A DNA stretch of 64,000 bases from a virus. Location: IMG/VR virus record IMGVR_UViG_3300010158_000061, positions 1-64,000 of that record, one strand, 5' to 3'. Positions 6,704-13,806 of this stretch are shown here, one piece after another. Position numbers and translations under genes: made by a program. Within the stretch, counting starts at the first letter, position 1; every line of letters begins with the position of its first letter. The notes beneath the pieces are model-generated. The model made no database searches. It was not told the origin of the DNA and saw only the letters and a list, made by a program, of their open reading frames with translations.

Positions 6704-8059
6704 ATGATTATAAATTTTTTCATGGATGATATATATCTTGCTGTGATTGGTTGTAATTTTCGCCAGGATGACGATCCACAAAGATTTGAACAATATATTT
6801 TTCAAGCGCTGGGTATTTACAATTTTTTACCTAACTGTGAATATCAAATAAATCTGTTTGCATCAAATAATTCTATACATCAAAAAGTACAAGAACTAAT
6901 TAATCTGCCAGAATCTAAAGAAAAAAATATATATCTAACTACAATGGGCTACCAAGATTATCCTTTGATGTGGGCATTGTATTATATTTCAAACCCTATA
7001 AAAGAATTAACAAACAATAATAAATGTAAAATAGTTGTATTAGGGCAACGTTTTTTGCCTCATATAAATCAAGATAGTTTATATGGATATAATTTATATG
7101 AGGCAGTGTGTAACTCAGGAATAACCTTGTCAGAAAATATTATACTAATGGTAGATATGGCTGGACTATGGAAAACCGATGCTCAGAACCTCATTGATGC
7201 AAAATTTTCCCAACCTAAACATGCCATCTCAGATTTTATTGTGAACCGGGGTAGCAACGAGAGCATTCAATTAAAATCACCTAAAATAGTACAATCTAAT
7301 ATATGGGAGCGTGATTTTATCCCTGTATTTAAAACTGATACATTTGACTATTTGACCGCATATTTAAAAACTAATAAAACCCATTCTTATTTGTGTTTAA
7401 ATAATCAACCAAGATACCAAAGATATGTAACAAATAAAACAATTGAATTTTTAGATATTAAAAAAGATGCACTTTATAGTTTTAGACATTTTGATACTTT
7501 AAATAATCATGAACGAATAAAAGAAAGAATTGCTGTTGGATGTAATAACGATGAAGAATTACAAAGATTTTTTAATCACATACAATTAAATCCAGACGCT
7601 GATCCAATAATATTGGACGGCGACGATAAATTCAATCAAGGTGTCAAAGACGGGGTTGGTACCTATTTCTTCCAGACACGCGGTGCAGTTTTAATGAATC
7701 CTGAATATTTAGCAAATACATGGTTTAGTTTGGTAACAGAAACAGGGTTTCTCAGTGAAAAAACTTTTAAATTAATATACTATTGCCATCCGTTTATACT
7801 GGTGGGGATGCCGGGGATTCTTAATTCTCTAAAGGAACTGGGATATAAAACATTTGATTGCGTATTTGATGAGAGTTACGATGACATGCATCTCAATGAG
7901 GAGAAAATATTATTTGTATCTAACCAGGTAAAACAATATTGCGGTGCAGAAGGTCGAAACAAATTCGCAGAAAAACTTCCTGAAATTGAAAAAATATTAA
8001 AATATAATAGAGAAGTATTTATAAACAAGAACCATTTTAAATTTTGGGCCGATCTTTAA
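6704..8059 (+). CDS. Glycosyltransferase-like protein, TEKTFK family
   Basis: The start at ATG 6704 is chosen because earlier in-frame starts lie inside the previous gene. The 451-residue product has a variable N-terminal half and a C-terminal block with FSLVTETGFLSEKTFKLI, then a hydrophobic GMPG loop and TFDCVFDESYDDM. The same block occurs in three other proteins here (16208, 17301 and 34323). It recalls the TEK motif in the sugar-nucleotide site of fucosyltransferase-like GT-B enzymes, so transfer of a sugar is the likely role. The gene is clearly richer in A and T than its neighbours and lies between direct repeats, which suggests recent transfer. Its stop overlaps the convergent gene in a shared TTAA. 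Confidence 0.7.
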   Translation: MIINFFMDDIYLAVIGCNFRQDDDPQRFEQYIFQALGIYNFLPNCEYQINLFASNNSIHQKVQELINLPESKEKNIYLTTMGYQDYPLMWALYYISNPIKELTNNNKCKIVVLGQRFLPHINQDSLYGYNLYEAVCNSGITLSENIILMVDMAGLWKTDAQNLIDAKFSQPKHAISDFIVNRGSNESIQLKSPKIVQSNIWERDFIPVFKTDTFDYLTAYLKTNKTHSYLCLNNQPRYQRYVTNKTIEFLDIKKDALYSFRHFDTLNNHERIKERIAVGCNNDEELQRFFNHIQLNPDADPIILDGDDKFNQGVKDGVGTYFFQTRGAVLMNPEYLANTWFSLVTETGFLSEKTFKLIYYCHPFILVGMPGILNSLKELGYKTFDCVFDESYDDMHLNEEKILFVSNQVKQYCGAEGRNKFAEKLPEIEKILKYNREVFINKNHFKFWADL

Positions 8060-8412
8060 TCACCGTAACGTTTTGTTTCTCTAACAGGATCATTGAGTTT
8101 TTCTGCCATGATATTTTTAAGAATGTATCGTTGGTGTAGTACATCACGAGCATGCAACGCTCTTCTGCCTACTTCGGCCAAATCATACTTGTGTTCTACT
8201 CTGAAGTTTTTAAAATCATCCTCTAGTGCCCATACTTCCTCATGTACTTTGTATAGTTTATCTAGCTCTTCGTTGATTAACTCAAAATTAATGTTGTGCA
8301 ATTGCTCTGTATAAAAATCTAATTCTTCTTTGTTGTTACCAAGTTTTGCAAATTTTAATTTAGCGATACAATATCGGTCTACTAGTTCAATAACAGGGAA
8401 TTTATACATCAT
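8056..8412 (-). CDS. DUF6165-like protein
   Basis: The 118-residue protein has the pattern PVIELVDRYCIAKLKFAKL, a helical middle, then LYKVHEEVWALEDDF and an ending of ETKRYGD. This resembles DUF6165 proteins, small helical proteins of unknown function often found beside surface-polysaccharide transferases. It is convergent with the transferase gene, and the two stops share a TTAA. It is AT-rich and lies inside the direct-repeat-bounded cassette. The family call is from memory of the pattern and is moderately sure. Confidence 0.6.
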   Translation of the reverse strand: MMYKFPVIELVDRYCIAKLKFAKLGNNKEELDFYTEQLHNINFELINEELDKLYKVHEEVWALEDDFKNFRVEHKYDLAEVGRRALHARDVLHQRYILKNIMAEKLNDPVRETKRYGD

Positions 8413-8416
8413 ATAT

Positions 8417-8445
8417 TTACTTAGAATAAAAACAGTATATATAAT
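8417..8445 (+). promoter_or_regulatory. Candidate sigma70-type promoter at the cassette's right edge
   Basis: TTACTT (8417-8422) and TATAAT (8440-8445) are 17 bp apart. It would restore transcription of the genes downstream of the inserted cassette. The -35 match is only 4 of 6. Confidence 0.5.
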
Positions 8446-8467
8446 AAAGATATTAAGGCGTATAAAT
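8446..8467. repeat. Right copy of the 22-bp direct repeat
   Basis: It matches 6676-6697 at 21 of 22 positions. The second copy leads directly into the ATG of the next gene at 8466. Before insertion, the 79-residue gene probably ended in an ATGA overlap with that gene. Confidence 0.85.
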
Positions 8468-8681
8468 GAACTCAGTAGACATGGCTAACAACCTAATTTT
8501 TAGGGCAAAGAATTTACAAGAATTTACAGTGACAACAGAACTCCCCGAAGGATTTAAATTCAACGGGGCGGTTCCTTTTGATCTACAAATTGTAGGCAAG
8601 CAGTTAGAAGCACAAGTTTGGGCAGTAGATTTTGAAGAAGCAGTCAATAGGCTAAACGAATTTCTCCAAACTGAGGAGTAA
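8466..8681 (+). CDS. Small hypothetical protein (71 aa)
   Basis: The product has a helical start (MNSVDMANNLIFRAKNLQEF) and a beta-rich middle with PEGFKFNGAVPFDLQIVG, then a helix ending LNEFLQTEE. The ATG lies within the right copy of the direct repeat, with TAAGG at 8454-8458 as a possible ribosome site. No family is recognised. It was probably adjacent to the gene ending at 6699 before the cassette arrived. Confidence 0.7.
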   Translation: MNSVDMANNLIFRAKNLQEFTVTTELPEGFKFNGAVPFDLQIVGKQLEAQVWAVDFEEAVNRLNEFLQTEE

Positions 8682-8718
8682 AATATTTTCTATTGGTAAT
8701 TAGACAGTAAATATTAGT

Positions 8719-8934
8719 ATGGAAAATACAACTCAACCACCACAACTTACCATTGCTGATTTAGCAAGCCTCAAACAAATTGTTGACGCCGCGTGTACAC
8801 GTGGTGCTTTCAAGGCCGCAGAAATGCGTGCCATTGGAGAAACATACGACAAGTTATCTGCTTTCCTTGACGCCACTCAACAAGCGGCACAAGCGGCAGA
8901 ACAAGCACAACCTCAAGGAGATCAAAATGCTTAA
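8719..8934 (+). CDS. Small helical hypothetical protein (71 aa)
   Basis: The product begins with a T/P/Q-rich stretch and then reads LTIADLASLKQIVDAACTRGAF, followed by MRAIGETYDKLSAFL and an alanine/glutamine-rich end. Two helices are predicted. Similar small proteins occur beside T4-like core genes, but I cannot name the family. It overlaps the next gene by 8 bp and carries that gene's AAGGAG ribosome site in its last codons. Confidence 0.7.
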   Translation: MENTTQPPQLTIADLASLKQIVDAACTRGAFKAAEMRAIGETYDKLSAFLDATQQAAQAAEQAQPQGDQNA

Positions 8935-9679
8935 ACATATAGGACGACACGGTGACCGTAAGGTTGCTATTCTCTTTAGAGAAGTACCCGGCGAAGAGCA
9001 CATGTGCCTTGTGGTGTACCCAGAAACCATGCCCACACATATCCATAATTCAATTCTGGCCACATTAGAAAGCCCTGCAGGACAGTCCGCAACAAGTTTA
9101 AGTGATGTGTTACATCGCAATTTGTTACCTGATGGTCGTCCACAGTTGGAAGCATTGCATAAAGAAGGAATGATTAAAAAGATTCCTACCAATCAAGTTA
9201 TTGTGACTCCTACTGCGCAAAGCAGTGTGAAGTTAGACGAGATGAACAAGATTATCAAAGAGATGGAATCAGGCGAGAGCGCCTACAAACGTTTACAAGA
9301 AATTGACAAGAACACTGGCTTTGTTGATCCTGCACAAAAACGCAAAGCCGAAGCAGAATACAAACGTGACCAAGAGCGTAAGGCGCAAGACACAAGAACA
9401 CCATATGTTGCACCACCATTGGCCAGTCCTGATGGCGCATTAGATGACAAGACTCTTGCGACAAATATGTTAGCTCAAGCCAAACGCATGGAAATTGAAG
9501 CCAAGGGCATGATTGCTGAAGCCGCTCGCATGAAAAAAGAAGCACAAGGGTTAAACCCATCAGTTAGAGTACAAGAGAGTGAGAATTACGTTACTCCAGT
9601 AGTAAGTACACAATCAACTACACCTCGTAAAGGTCGTCCTCCCAAAGCCAAGGTAGTGACTGCCGATGCAGTTCAGTGA
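8927..9679 (+). CDS. Conserved-looking phage protein with a coiled-coil C-terminal half (250 aa)
   Basis: The start at ATG 8927 is fixed by AAGGAG at 8915-8920; a longer frame upstream overlaps another gene and is rejected. The N-terminal half is globular (GRHGDRKVAILFREVPGEEH near the start). From about residue 105 it becomes strongly charged and helical (KRKAEAEYKRDQERKA and AKRMEIEAKGMIAEAARM), which suggests a coiled coil. The end has a basic AT-hook-like KGRPPKAK. No family is recognised. It overlaps the next gene by 14 bp. Confidence 0.7.
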   Translation: MLKHIGRHGDRKVAILFREVPGEEHMCLVVYPETMPTHIHNSILATLESPAGQSATSLSDVLHRNLLPDGRPQLEALHKEGMIKKIPTNQVIVTPTAQSSVKLDEMNKIIKEMESGESAYKRLQEIDKNTGFVDPAQKRKAEAEYKRDQERKAQDTRTPYVAPPLASPDGALDDKTLATNMLAQAKRMEIEAKGMIAEAARMKKEAQGLNPSVRVQESENYVTPVVSTQSTTPRKGRPPKAKVVTADAVQ

Positions 9680-9968
9680 TGAGTTCTTAGAACAGTGGGA
9701 ACACATCATTGATGAAGTTACTAAGACCGAAGTCCCGCTAGAATGCATTAAAAAAGTAGTAGTAAGATTAAACAACAAGCGTCAGCGTACGATTAATCTT
9801 TCAATGCTACGTAAACAAGGACTTGACTTACAAGAGATTGAAATAGTCTTGTCCCGAACCTTAAATGAATTTGGCGATCAAGTTCGCGATCTCGACTTCG
9901 TGGTTGATGTCAGCAAAGTTGCCAAAATGGTTCAGCCCGAAACCGATAAACTTTTAAAAGACTTATGA
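9666..9968 (+). CDS. Hypothetical protein (100 aa)
   Basis: A helical, charged protein starting MQFSDEFLEQWEHIIDEV and ending in VSKVAKMVQPETDKLLKDL. It has a basic patch (RLNNKRQRTINLSMLRKQG) that could contact nucleic acid. No family is recognised. It overlaps the previous gene by 14 bp and thyX by 4 bp (ATGA), so the three are expressed together. Confidence 0.7.
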   Translation: MQFSDEFLEQWEHIIDEVTKTEVPLECIKKVVVRLNNKRQRTINLSMLRKQGLDLQEIEIVLSRTLNEFGDQVRDLDFVVDVSKVAKMVQPETDKLLKDL

Positions 9969-10636
9969 ATGTACGACTACTCAGTTACAGCCAGCCCACA
10001 CTTGAATTTGCCAGCCAAGGCATTTCAGATGCCCAAGAACTCATCGCATACTGTGCCCGAGTATCAAACCCCGCAAACCAACTCAACACCGACACCAGTG
10101 AAAAACTCATCCGATACCTTGTCCGACACCAACACTGGAGTCCACTTGAAATGGTTTCAGCTTGCATGGAAATTACGACAACACGAGATATTGCACGGCA
10201 AATCCTACGTCACCGATCGTTCAGCTTCCAAGAGTTCAGCCAGCGTTATGCGGACCCGACTAAAGATCTCAACTTTGTTACCCGAGAGGGACGACTTCAA
10301 GATCCAAAGAATAGACAGAACAGTATAGAGCATGATGATCACTTGTTGGAAAACGAATGGTATCGTGCTCAACAACGAGTAATCTATGCAGCCAAACGTG
10401 AATACGAATGGGCTATTGCCAACGGCATTGCCAAAGAACAAGCTCGTGCTGTTCTACCCGAAGGCTTGATCGAAAGTCGCATCTACATGAATGGTACCTT
10501 ACGCTCATGGATTCACTTTGTTGAGTTAAGAAGTGCCAACGGCACACAACTAGAACACCAAGAAGTAGCTCGAGCCTGTGCCCAAGCCATTACTGCTATA
10601 TTCCCAATGGCTGCTGATCTAGTTGCAAACTCTTGA
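9965..10636 (+). CDS. thyX: FAD-dependent thymidylate synthase ThyX
   Basis: The 223-residue protein contains the ThyX motif RHRSFSFQEFSQRY (about residues 80-93), which matches RHRxxxxxxxS and binds FAD and dUMP. Further conserved parts are HWSPLEM and the late HQEVARACA. ThyX makes dTMP from dUMP using methylene-tetrahydrofolate, with NAD(P)H passed through FAD. The length is normal for the family. Large phages often carry it to raise thymidine supply. It overlaps the previous gene by 4 bp, and a new promoter starts within its last codons. Confidence 0.93.
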   Translation: MNVRLLSYSQPTLEFASQGISDAQELIAYCARVSNPANQLNTDTSEKLIRYLVRHQHWSPLEMVSACMEITTTRDIARQILRHRSFSFQEFSQRYADPTKDLNFVTREGRLQDPKNRQNSIEHDDHLLENEWYRAQQRVIYAAKREYEWAIANGIAKEQARAVLPEGLIESRIYMNGTLRSWIHFVELRSANGTQLEHQEVARACAQAITAIFPMAADLVANS

Positions 10637-10651
10637 TCAATCTGCTATACT
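10623..10651 (+). promoter_or_regulatory. Extended -10 sigma70-type promoter, probably leaderless
   Basis: TTGCAA (10623-10628), a 17-bp spacer ending in TGC, and TATACT (10646-10651). The predicted start of transcription is the A of ATG 10657. A nearer TTGATC at 10633 is spaced wrongly and is ignored. Confidence 0.65.
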
Positions 10652-10656
10652 AGCGT

Positions 10657-10983
10657 ATGGCAATTGCTGATCCACAAACATCTTCAGACCTATACAAGCC
10701 ACGCGAATCAAAAATAATTGATGGTAAAGTAATCACTGTGAGTGATATGCTTGTGCATACGTTCGATGTAGGTGATGTTGAGGATCCAGATATAGTTGCA
10801 GGATTCCAACTTGGTGATTGGGAACGCAGTGAAGCAGGACAATGGGTCATGACCAATGCTGTAGAAACACCATACTGGATCAGACGCGGTGGTCCTGAGT
10901 ACTGGGGACACAAATACCATGTTGTGGCTAGGATGCGAGAATCAGATCAAACGTTTTTTAAATTAAAGTGGGGTAAAGAATGA
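10657..10983 (+). CDS. Hypothetical protein (108 aa), possibly leaderless
   Basis: The product contains a short N-terminal region and a later beta-rich part with GDWERSEAGQWVM, then WIRRGGPEYWGHKYHVVARM. No family is recognised. The ATG coincides with the predicted transcription start of the promoter at 10623, so the mRNA would carry no ribosome-binding site. It overlaps the next gene by 4 bp (ATGA) and opens the sugar gene run that follows. Confidence 0.7.
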   Translation: MAIADPQTSSDLYKPRESKIIDGKVITVSDMLVHTFDVGDVEDPDIVAGFQLGDWERSEAGQWVMTNAVETPYWIRRGGPEYWGHKYHVVARMRESDQTFFKLKWGKE

Positions 10984-11948
10984 GAATACTTGTAACAGGC
11001 GGGCTAGGACTTATTGGGCACAATGTGGTGGCACGATTAGAAGCTCGTGATCACAAAGTCGTTATAACAGACACACGTACTACGTATGGAATTATTCCAC
11101 AGGCAGAACTCGATTACTTGATGTCTGAACGTATCAAGAAGATCAAAACCAAATCAATCTACAATGTTGATATTACTGATGCAGAAAAATTTGATGCACT
11201 AGTGGCCAAGCACGAACCCGAAGTTATCATACACATGGCCAGTTTTCCAAGACAAAAAGTTGTTAATGCCAACCCTGCTTGGGGTAGTCGTGTGATGATG
11301 GAAGGCCTGATCAACATTTGCGAGAGTGCCAAAAAGCACCGTGTTGAGCGTGTTGTGTACATTAGTAGTTCAATGGTGTACGGAGACTTTGAAGATCAAG
11401 TGGAAGAAGATCACGATTGCAAACCTATTGGTCAATATGGTATTATGAAACTCACAGGAGAAGACATTGTTAAAGATTATTATCGTCGTGGGGCTTTTGA
11501 CTATTGCATTATTCGTCCCAGTGCTGTTTATGGGCCCTTGGACGTCGAAGACCGAGTGGTCGCCAAGTTCATGCTCACAGCAATGCGAGGCGGTGTGCTC
11601 AAGGTCAACGGTGCCAACGAAACCCTAGACTTTACCTATGTGGATGATGCCGCAGATGGTATTGTGGCCGCCGCCATACGTATCATGAGTGCAAACAAAA
11701 CATTCAATATTACTAAATCACATAGTGTCAGTTTATTAGAAGCCGCTGAAATGATTGTTAAGATTGTGGGCCGAGGCACCATTGAAGTGCGTGACAAGGA
11801 TGCAGACTTTCCGTCACGCGGTGCATTAAATATTGATAGAGCAAAAATTATTCTCAGCTTTGATCCCAAAGTAGACGTTGAACAAGGATTTAAAAATTAC
11901 TACAACTGGCTTGACAATTCCCCATACTGGTCTCCGAAAACAGTATAA
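10980..11948 (+). CDS. NAD-dependent sugar epimerase/dehydratase (extended SDR)
   Basis: The 322-residue protein has the NAD-binding GGLGLIG (residues 7-13), a serine-rich active-site loop (YISSSMVYGD), the catalytic YxxxK as YGIMK (about residue 146), and the RPSAVYGP and FTYVDDAADG segments typical of UDP-sugar epimerases. It probably changes a nucleotide-activated sugar in the cytoplasm. The DegT aminotransferase gene directly after it (70-bp overlap) suggests that the two act in sequence on one sugar. The exact substrate is not readable. Confidence 0.85.
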   Translation: MRILVTGGLGLIGHNVVARLEARDHKVVITDTRTTYGIIPQAELDYLMSERIKKIKTKSIYNVDITDAEKFDALVAKHEPEVIIHMASFPRQKVVNANPAWGSRVMMEGLINICESAKKHRVERVVYISSSMVYGDFEDQVEEDHDCKPIGQYGIMKLTGEDIVKDYYRRGAFDYCIIRPSAVYGPLDVEDRVVAKFMLTAMRGGVLKVNGANETLDFTYVDDAADGIVAAAIRIMSANKTFNITKSHSVSLLEAAEMIVKIVGRGTIEVRDKDADFPSRGALNIDRAKIILSFDPKVDVEQGFKNYYNWLDNSPYWSPKTV

Positions 11949-12993
11949 CAATCTTCGTACAGAAATCCTGGACGTGACAGACACAGTACTGCGTTCAGGT
12001 GTTCTCATGGACGGCAATTACACCGCCGAGTTTGAAAACTGGTTGGCTAAAAAGAACCGTCTAAGTTATGCTGTGACTTGTCACTCGGGTACACAAGCAC
12101 TTGAGATCCTAGCCGGCTACTATCGAGATAATGATTTGGATTTTGTACGACCTCCCACGGTGTTAGTACCTGCATTGACTTACCCAGCCACTGCCAATGC
12201 TTTCCTACGAGCAGGATGGAAAGTTATAATTGGTGAGACCGACTACTATGGTCAGTTAGATACACGAAAGATACTCAAGGACATGGATCTACACTATCAT
12301 GCCGTGTGTGCTGTGGGCTTGTATGGTGCGGCATTACGTGATATGCAACCAGCAAAAAATCGGGCTATCCTCATCGAGGATGGTGCACAACATTGGTTAA
12401 GCGACGACTGCCGCAGACAGGGAGAGGCCACTGCTATCAGTTTTGATCCCACAAAGAACTTTGCTAACTATGGCAATGGTGGTGCTGTGGTCAGTGATGA
12501 TCGTAAATTATTAGATTATGCAAGAGACTGGATCAACAACGGAAAGCACACACGACACAGTGAAGTTGGTACTAATTCAAGAATGAGCGAAATAGATTGT
12601 GCTCAGATGATGGTCAAAACCAAATACATCAATCAATGGCAAAAACGTAGAGGAGAGATTGCCTCACACTGGATTGAACGCTTAAAGAAGACTGGCGTAA
12701 GAACGTTAATCGATGATTCAAACTTTGAATCACACTGCTATCACAAGTTTGTGATTGAAGCAGACAACAGAAATATCATGCAACGTAATCTTACCTTGCG
12801 CAAAATAGAAACAAAAATACATTATGCAGAACCCTTGCATGAATTGCCTGCTTATCAGCACCTAGACAATCCTGGTACGTTGCTAAGTCCAGCATCATCC
12901 TTAAGCAGACGTTGTTTAAGTCTTCCACTATATCCTGAACTTAGCGACATGGAAGTAGAATACATCATTGATCAATTGCTGGATGTTGTATGA
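11878..12993 (+). CDS. DegT/DnrJ/EryC1-family sugar aminotransferase
   Basis: This PLP-dependent protein has the small-domain opening GLRKQYNNLRTEI, a cofactor site TCHSGTQALE (about residue 67), the ring-contacting IEDGAQ (about 167) and the PLP lysine in SFDPTKNF (about residue 193, counting from TTG 11878). Family members transfer an amino group to a keto-sugar nucleotide. The start is uncertain: TTG at 11878 or TTG at 11911, both inside the previous gene and without a clear ribosome site, so translation probably depends on coupling. With the preceding epimerase it would give an amino sugar. Confidence 0.85.
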   Translation: MNKDLKITTTGLTIPHTGLRKQYNNLRTEILDVTDTVLRSGVLMDGNYTAEFENWLAKKNRLSYAVTCHSGTQALEILAGYYRDNDLDFVRPPTVLVPALTYPATANAFLRAGWKVIIGETDYYGQLDTRKILKDMDLHYHAVCAVGLYGAALRDMQPAKNRAILIEDGAQHWLSDDCRRQGEATAISFDPTKNFANYGNGGAVVSDDRKLLDYARDWINNGKHTRHSEVGTNSRMSEIDCAQMMVKTKYINQWQKRRGEIASHWIERLKKTGVRTLIDDSNFESHCYHKFVIEADNRNIMQRNLTLRKIETKIHYAEPLHELPAYQHLDNPGTLLSPASSLSRRCLSLPLYPELSDMEVEYIIDQLLDVV

Positions 12994-13802
12994 TCAAAAT
13001 AGATTTTCATGGTAGTACACATGGGCATTTTTTAGAATATGTGAGCAACGTTTACATCATGCAAACTACTCCAAGCCAACGTAATATTTTTAAACCTCCT
13101 ACATACTCTGCGCATAACCCTGACGTTAGTTATTTTAACAATCGAATAATTGAATGCGGGCATTTTTCAGAACCAATTTATAAGTTAAACATTGATGACA
13201 AAGATCAAGTTATTAGAATTGTACTAGATCAGCGTGATGACAATATATTTTTTATAGCATTTACTAATGTAATGTTCAAAGCTGGAGATCTAGGATTTAA
13301 AAAACAAATCCTAAAAATACCTGACTCTATTAGAAATAATAAAATAGAACTCAGAAAAATTTTTTATAGCAAATTTGATGAGCGAGAAAAATATGCCAAC
13401 TACTACGCTAATTTTTTGCCAACATTAGCCCCAGTGTTTGAATTTAAAATTGAATCATTTTTTTCGTTTAAAAATTTTTGTGCTGAACTAACTTCCTTGG
13501 CAAATTTTTTGAATCAAACATTTTTTCCTGATCAATCGTTATACACACTTTGGACTGAGTTCATTGCCAGGAACCAAGGGTGGCAATCATGCCTTAAATG
13601 CAATCAACTATTAGCAGATATATTTGCTAACGCTGATAAAACGATAGATTGCACAGTACTTGAAGAAGCTTGGATCAATTACAATCTATCTAGGATGTGT
13701 AAATTATACAATAATGATCTACTGAGTGAACAAGAATTGTATCCAACTAATACACAACAGGTGTATAAAATAGTTCAACAGCATCTCAGTAGGTTGAGAT
13801 GA
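12990..13802 (+). CDS. Hypothetical protein, AT-rich (270 aa)
   Basis: It begins MIKIDFHGSTHGHFLEYV and continues with a mostly helical, aromatic-rich body (FFSFKNFCAELTSLANFL). I do not recognise a family. The opening motif recurs, as I remember it, in uncharacterised proteins near surface-sugar genes, but this is not certain. The gene is visibly richer in A and T than the aminotransferase before it, to which it is joined by ATGA. It meets the next minus-strand gene tail to tail with 4 bp between the stops. An acquired gene is possible. Confidence 0.65.
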   Translation: MIKIDFHGSTHGHFLEYVSNVYIMQTTPSQRNIFKPPTYSAHNPDVSYFNNRIIECGHFSEPIYKLNIDDKDQVIRIVLDQRDDNIFFIAFTNVMFKAGDLGFKKQILKIPDSIRNNKIELRKIFYSKFDEREKYANYYANFLPTLAPVFEFKIESFFSFKNFCAELTSLANFLNQTFFPDQSLYTLWTEFIARNQGWQSCLKCNQLLADIFANADKTIDCTVLEEAWINYNLSRMCKLYNNDLLSEQELYPTNTQQVYKIVQQHLSRLR

Positions 13803-13806
13803 CTTA

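Noticed and set aside
10633-10651. TTGATC at 10633 as the -35 box
   Set aside because: It is only 7 bp from the -10 box. TTGCAA at 10623 has the correct 17-bp spacing.
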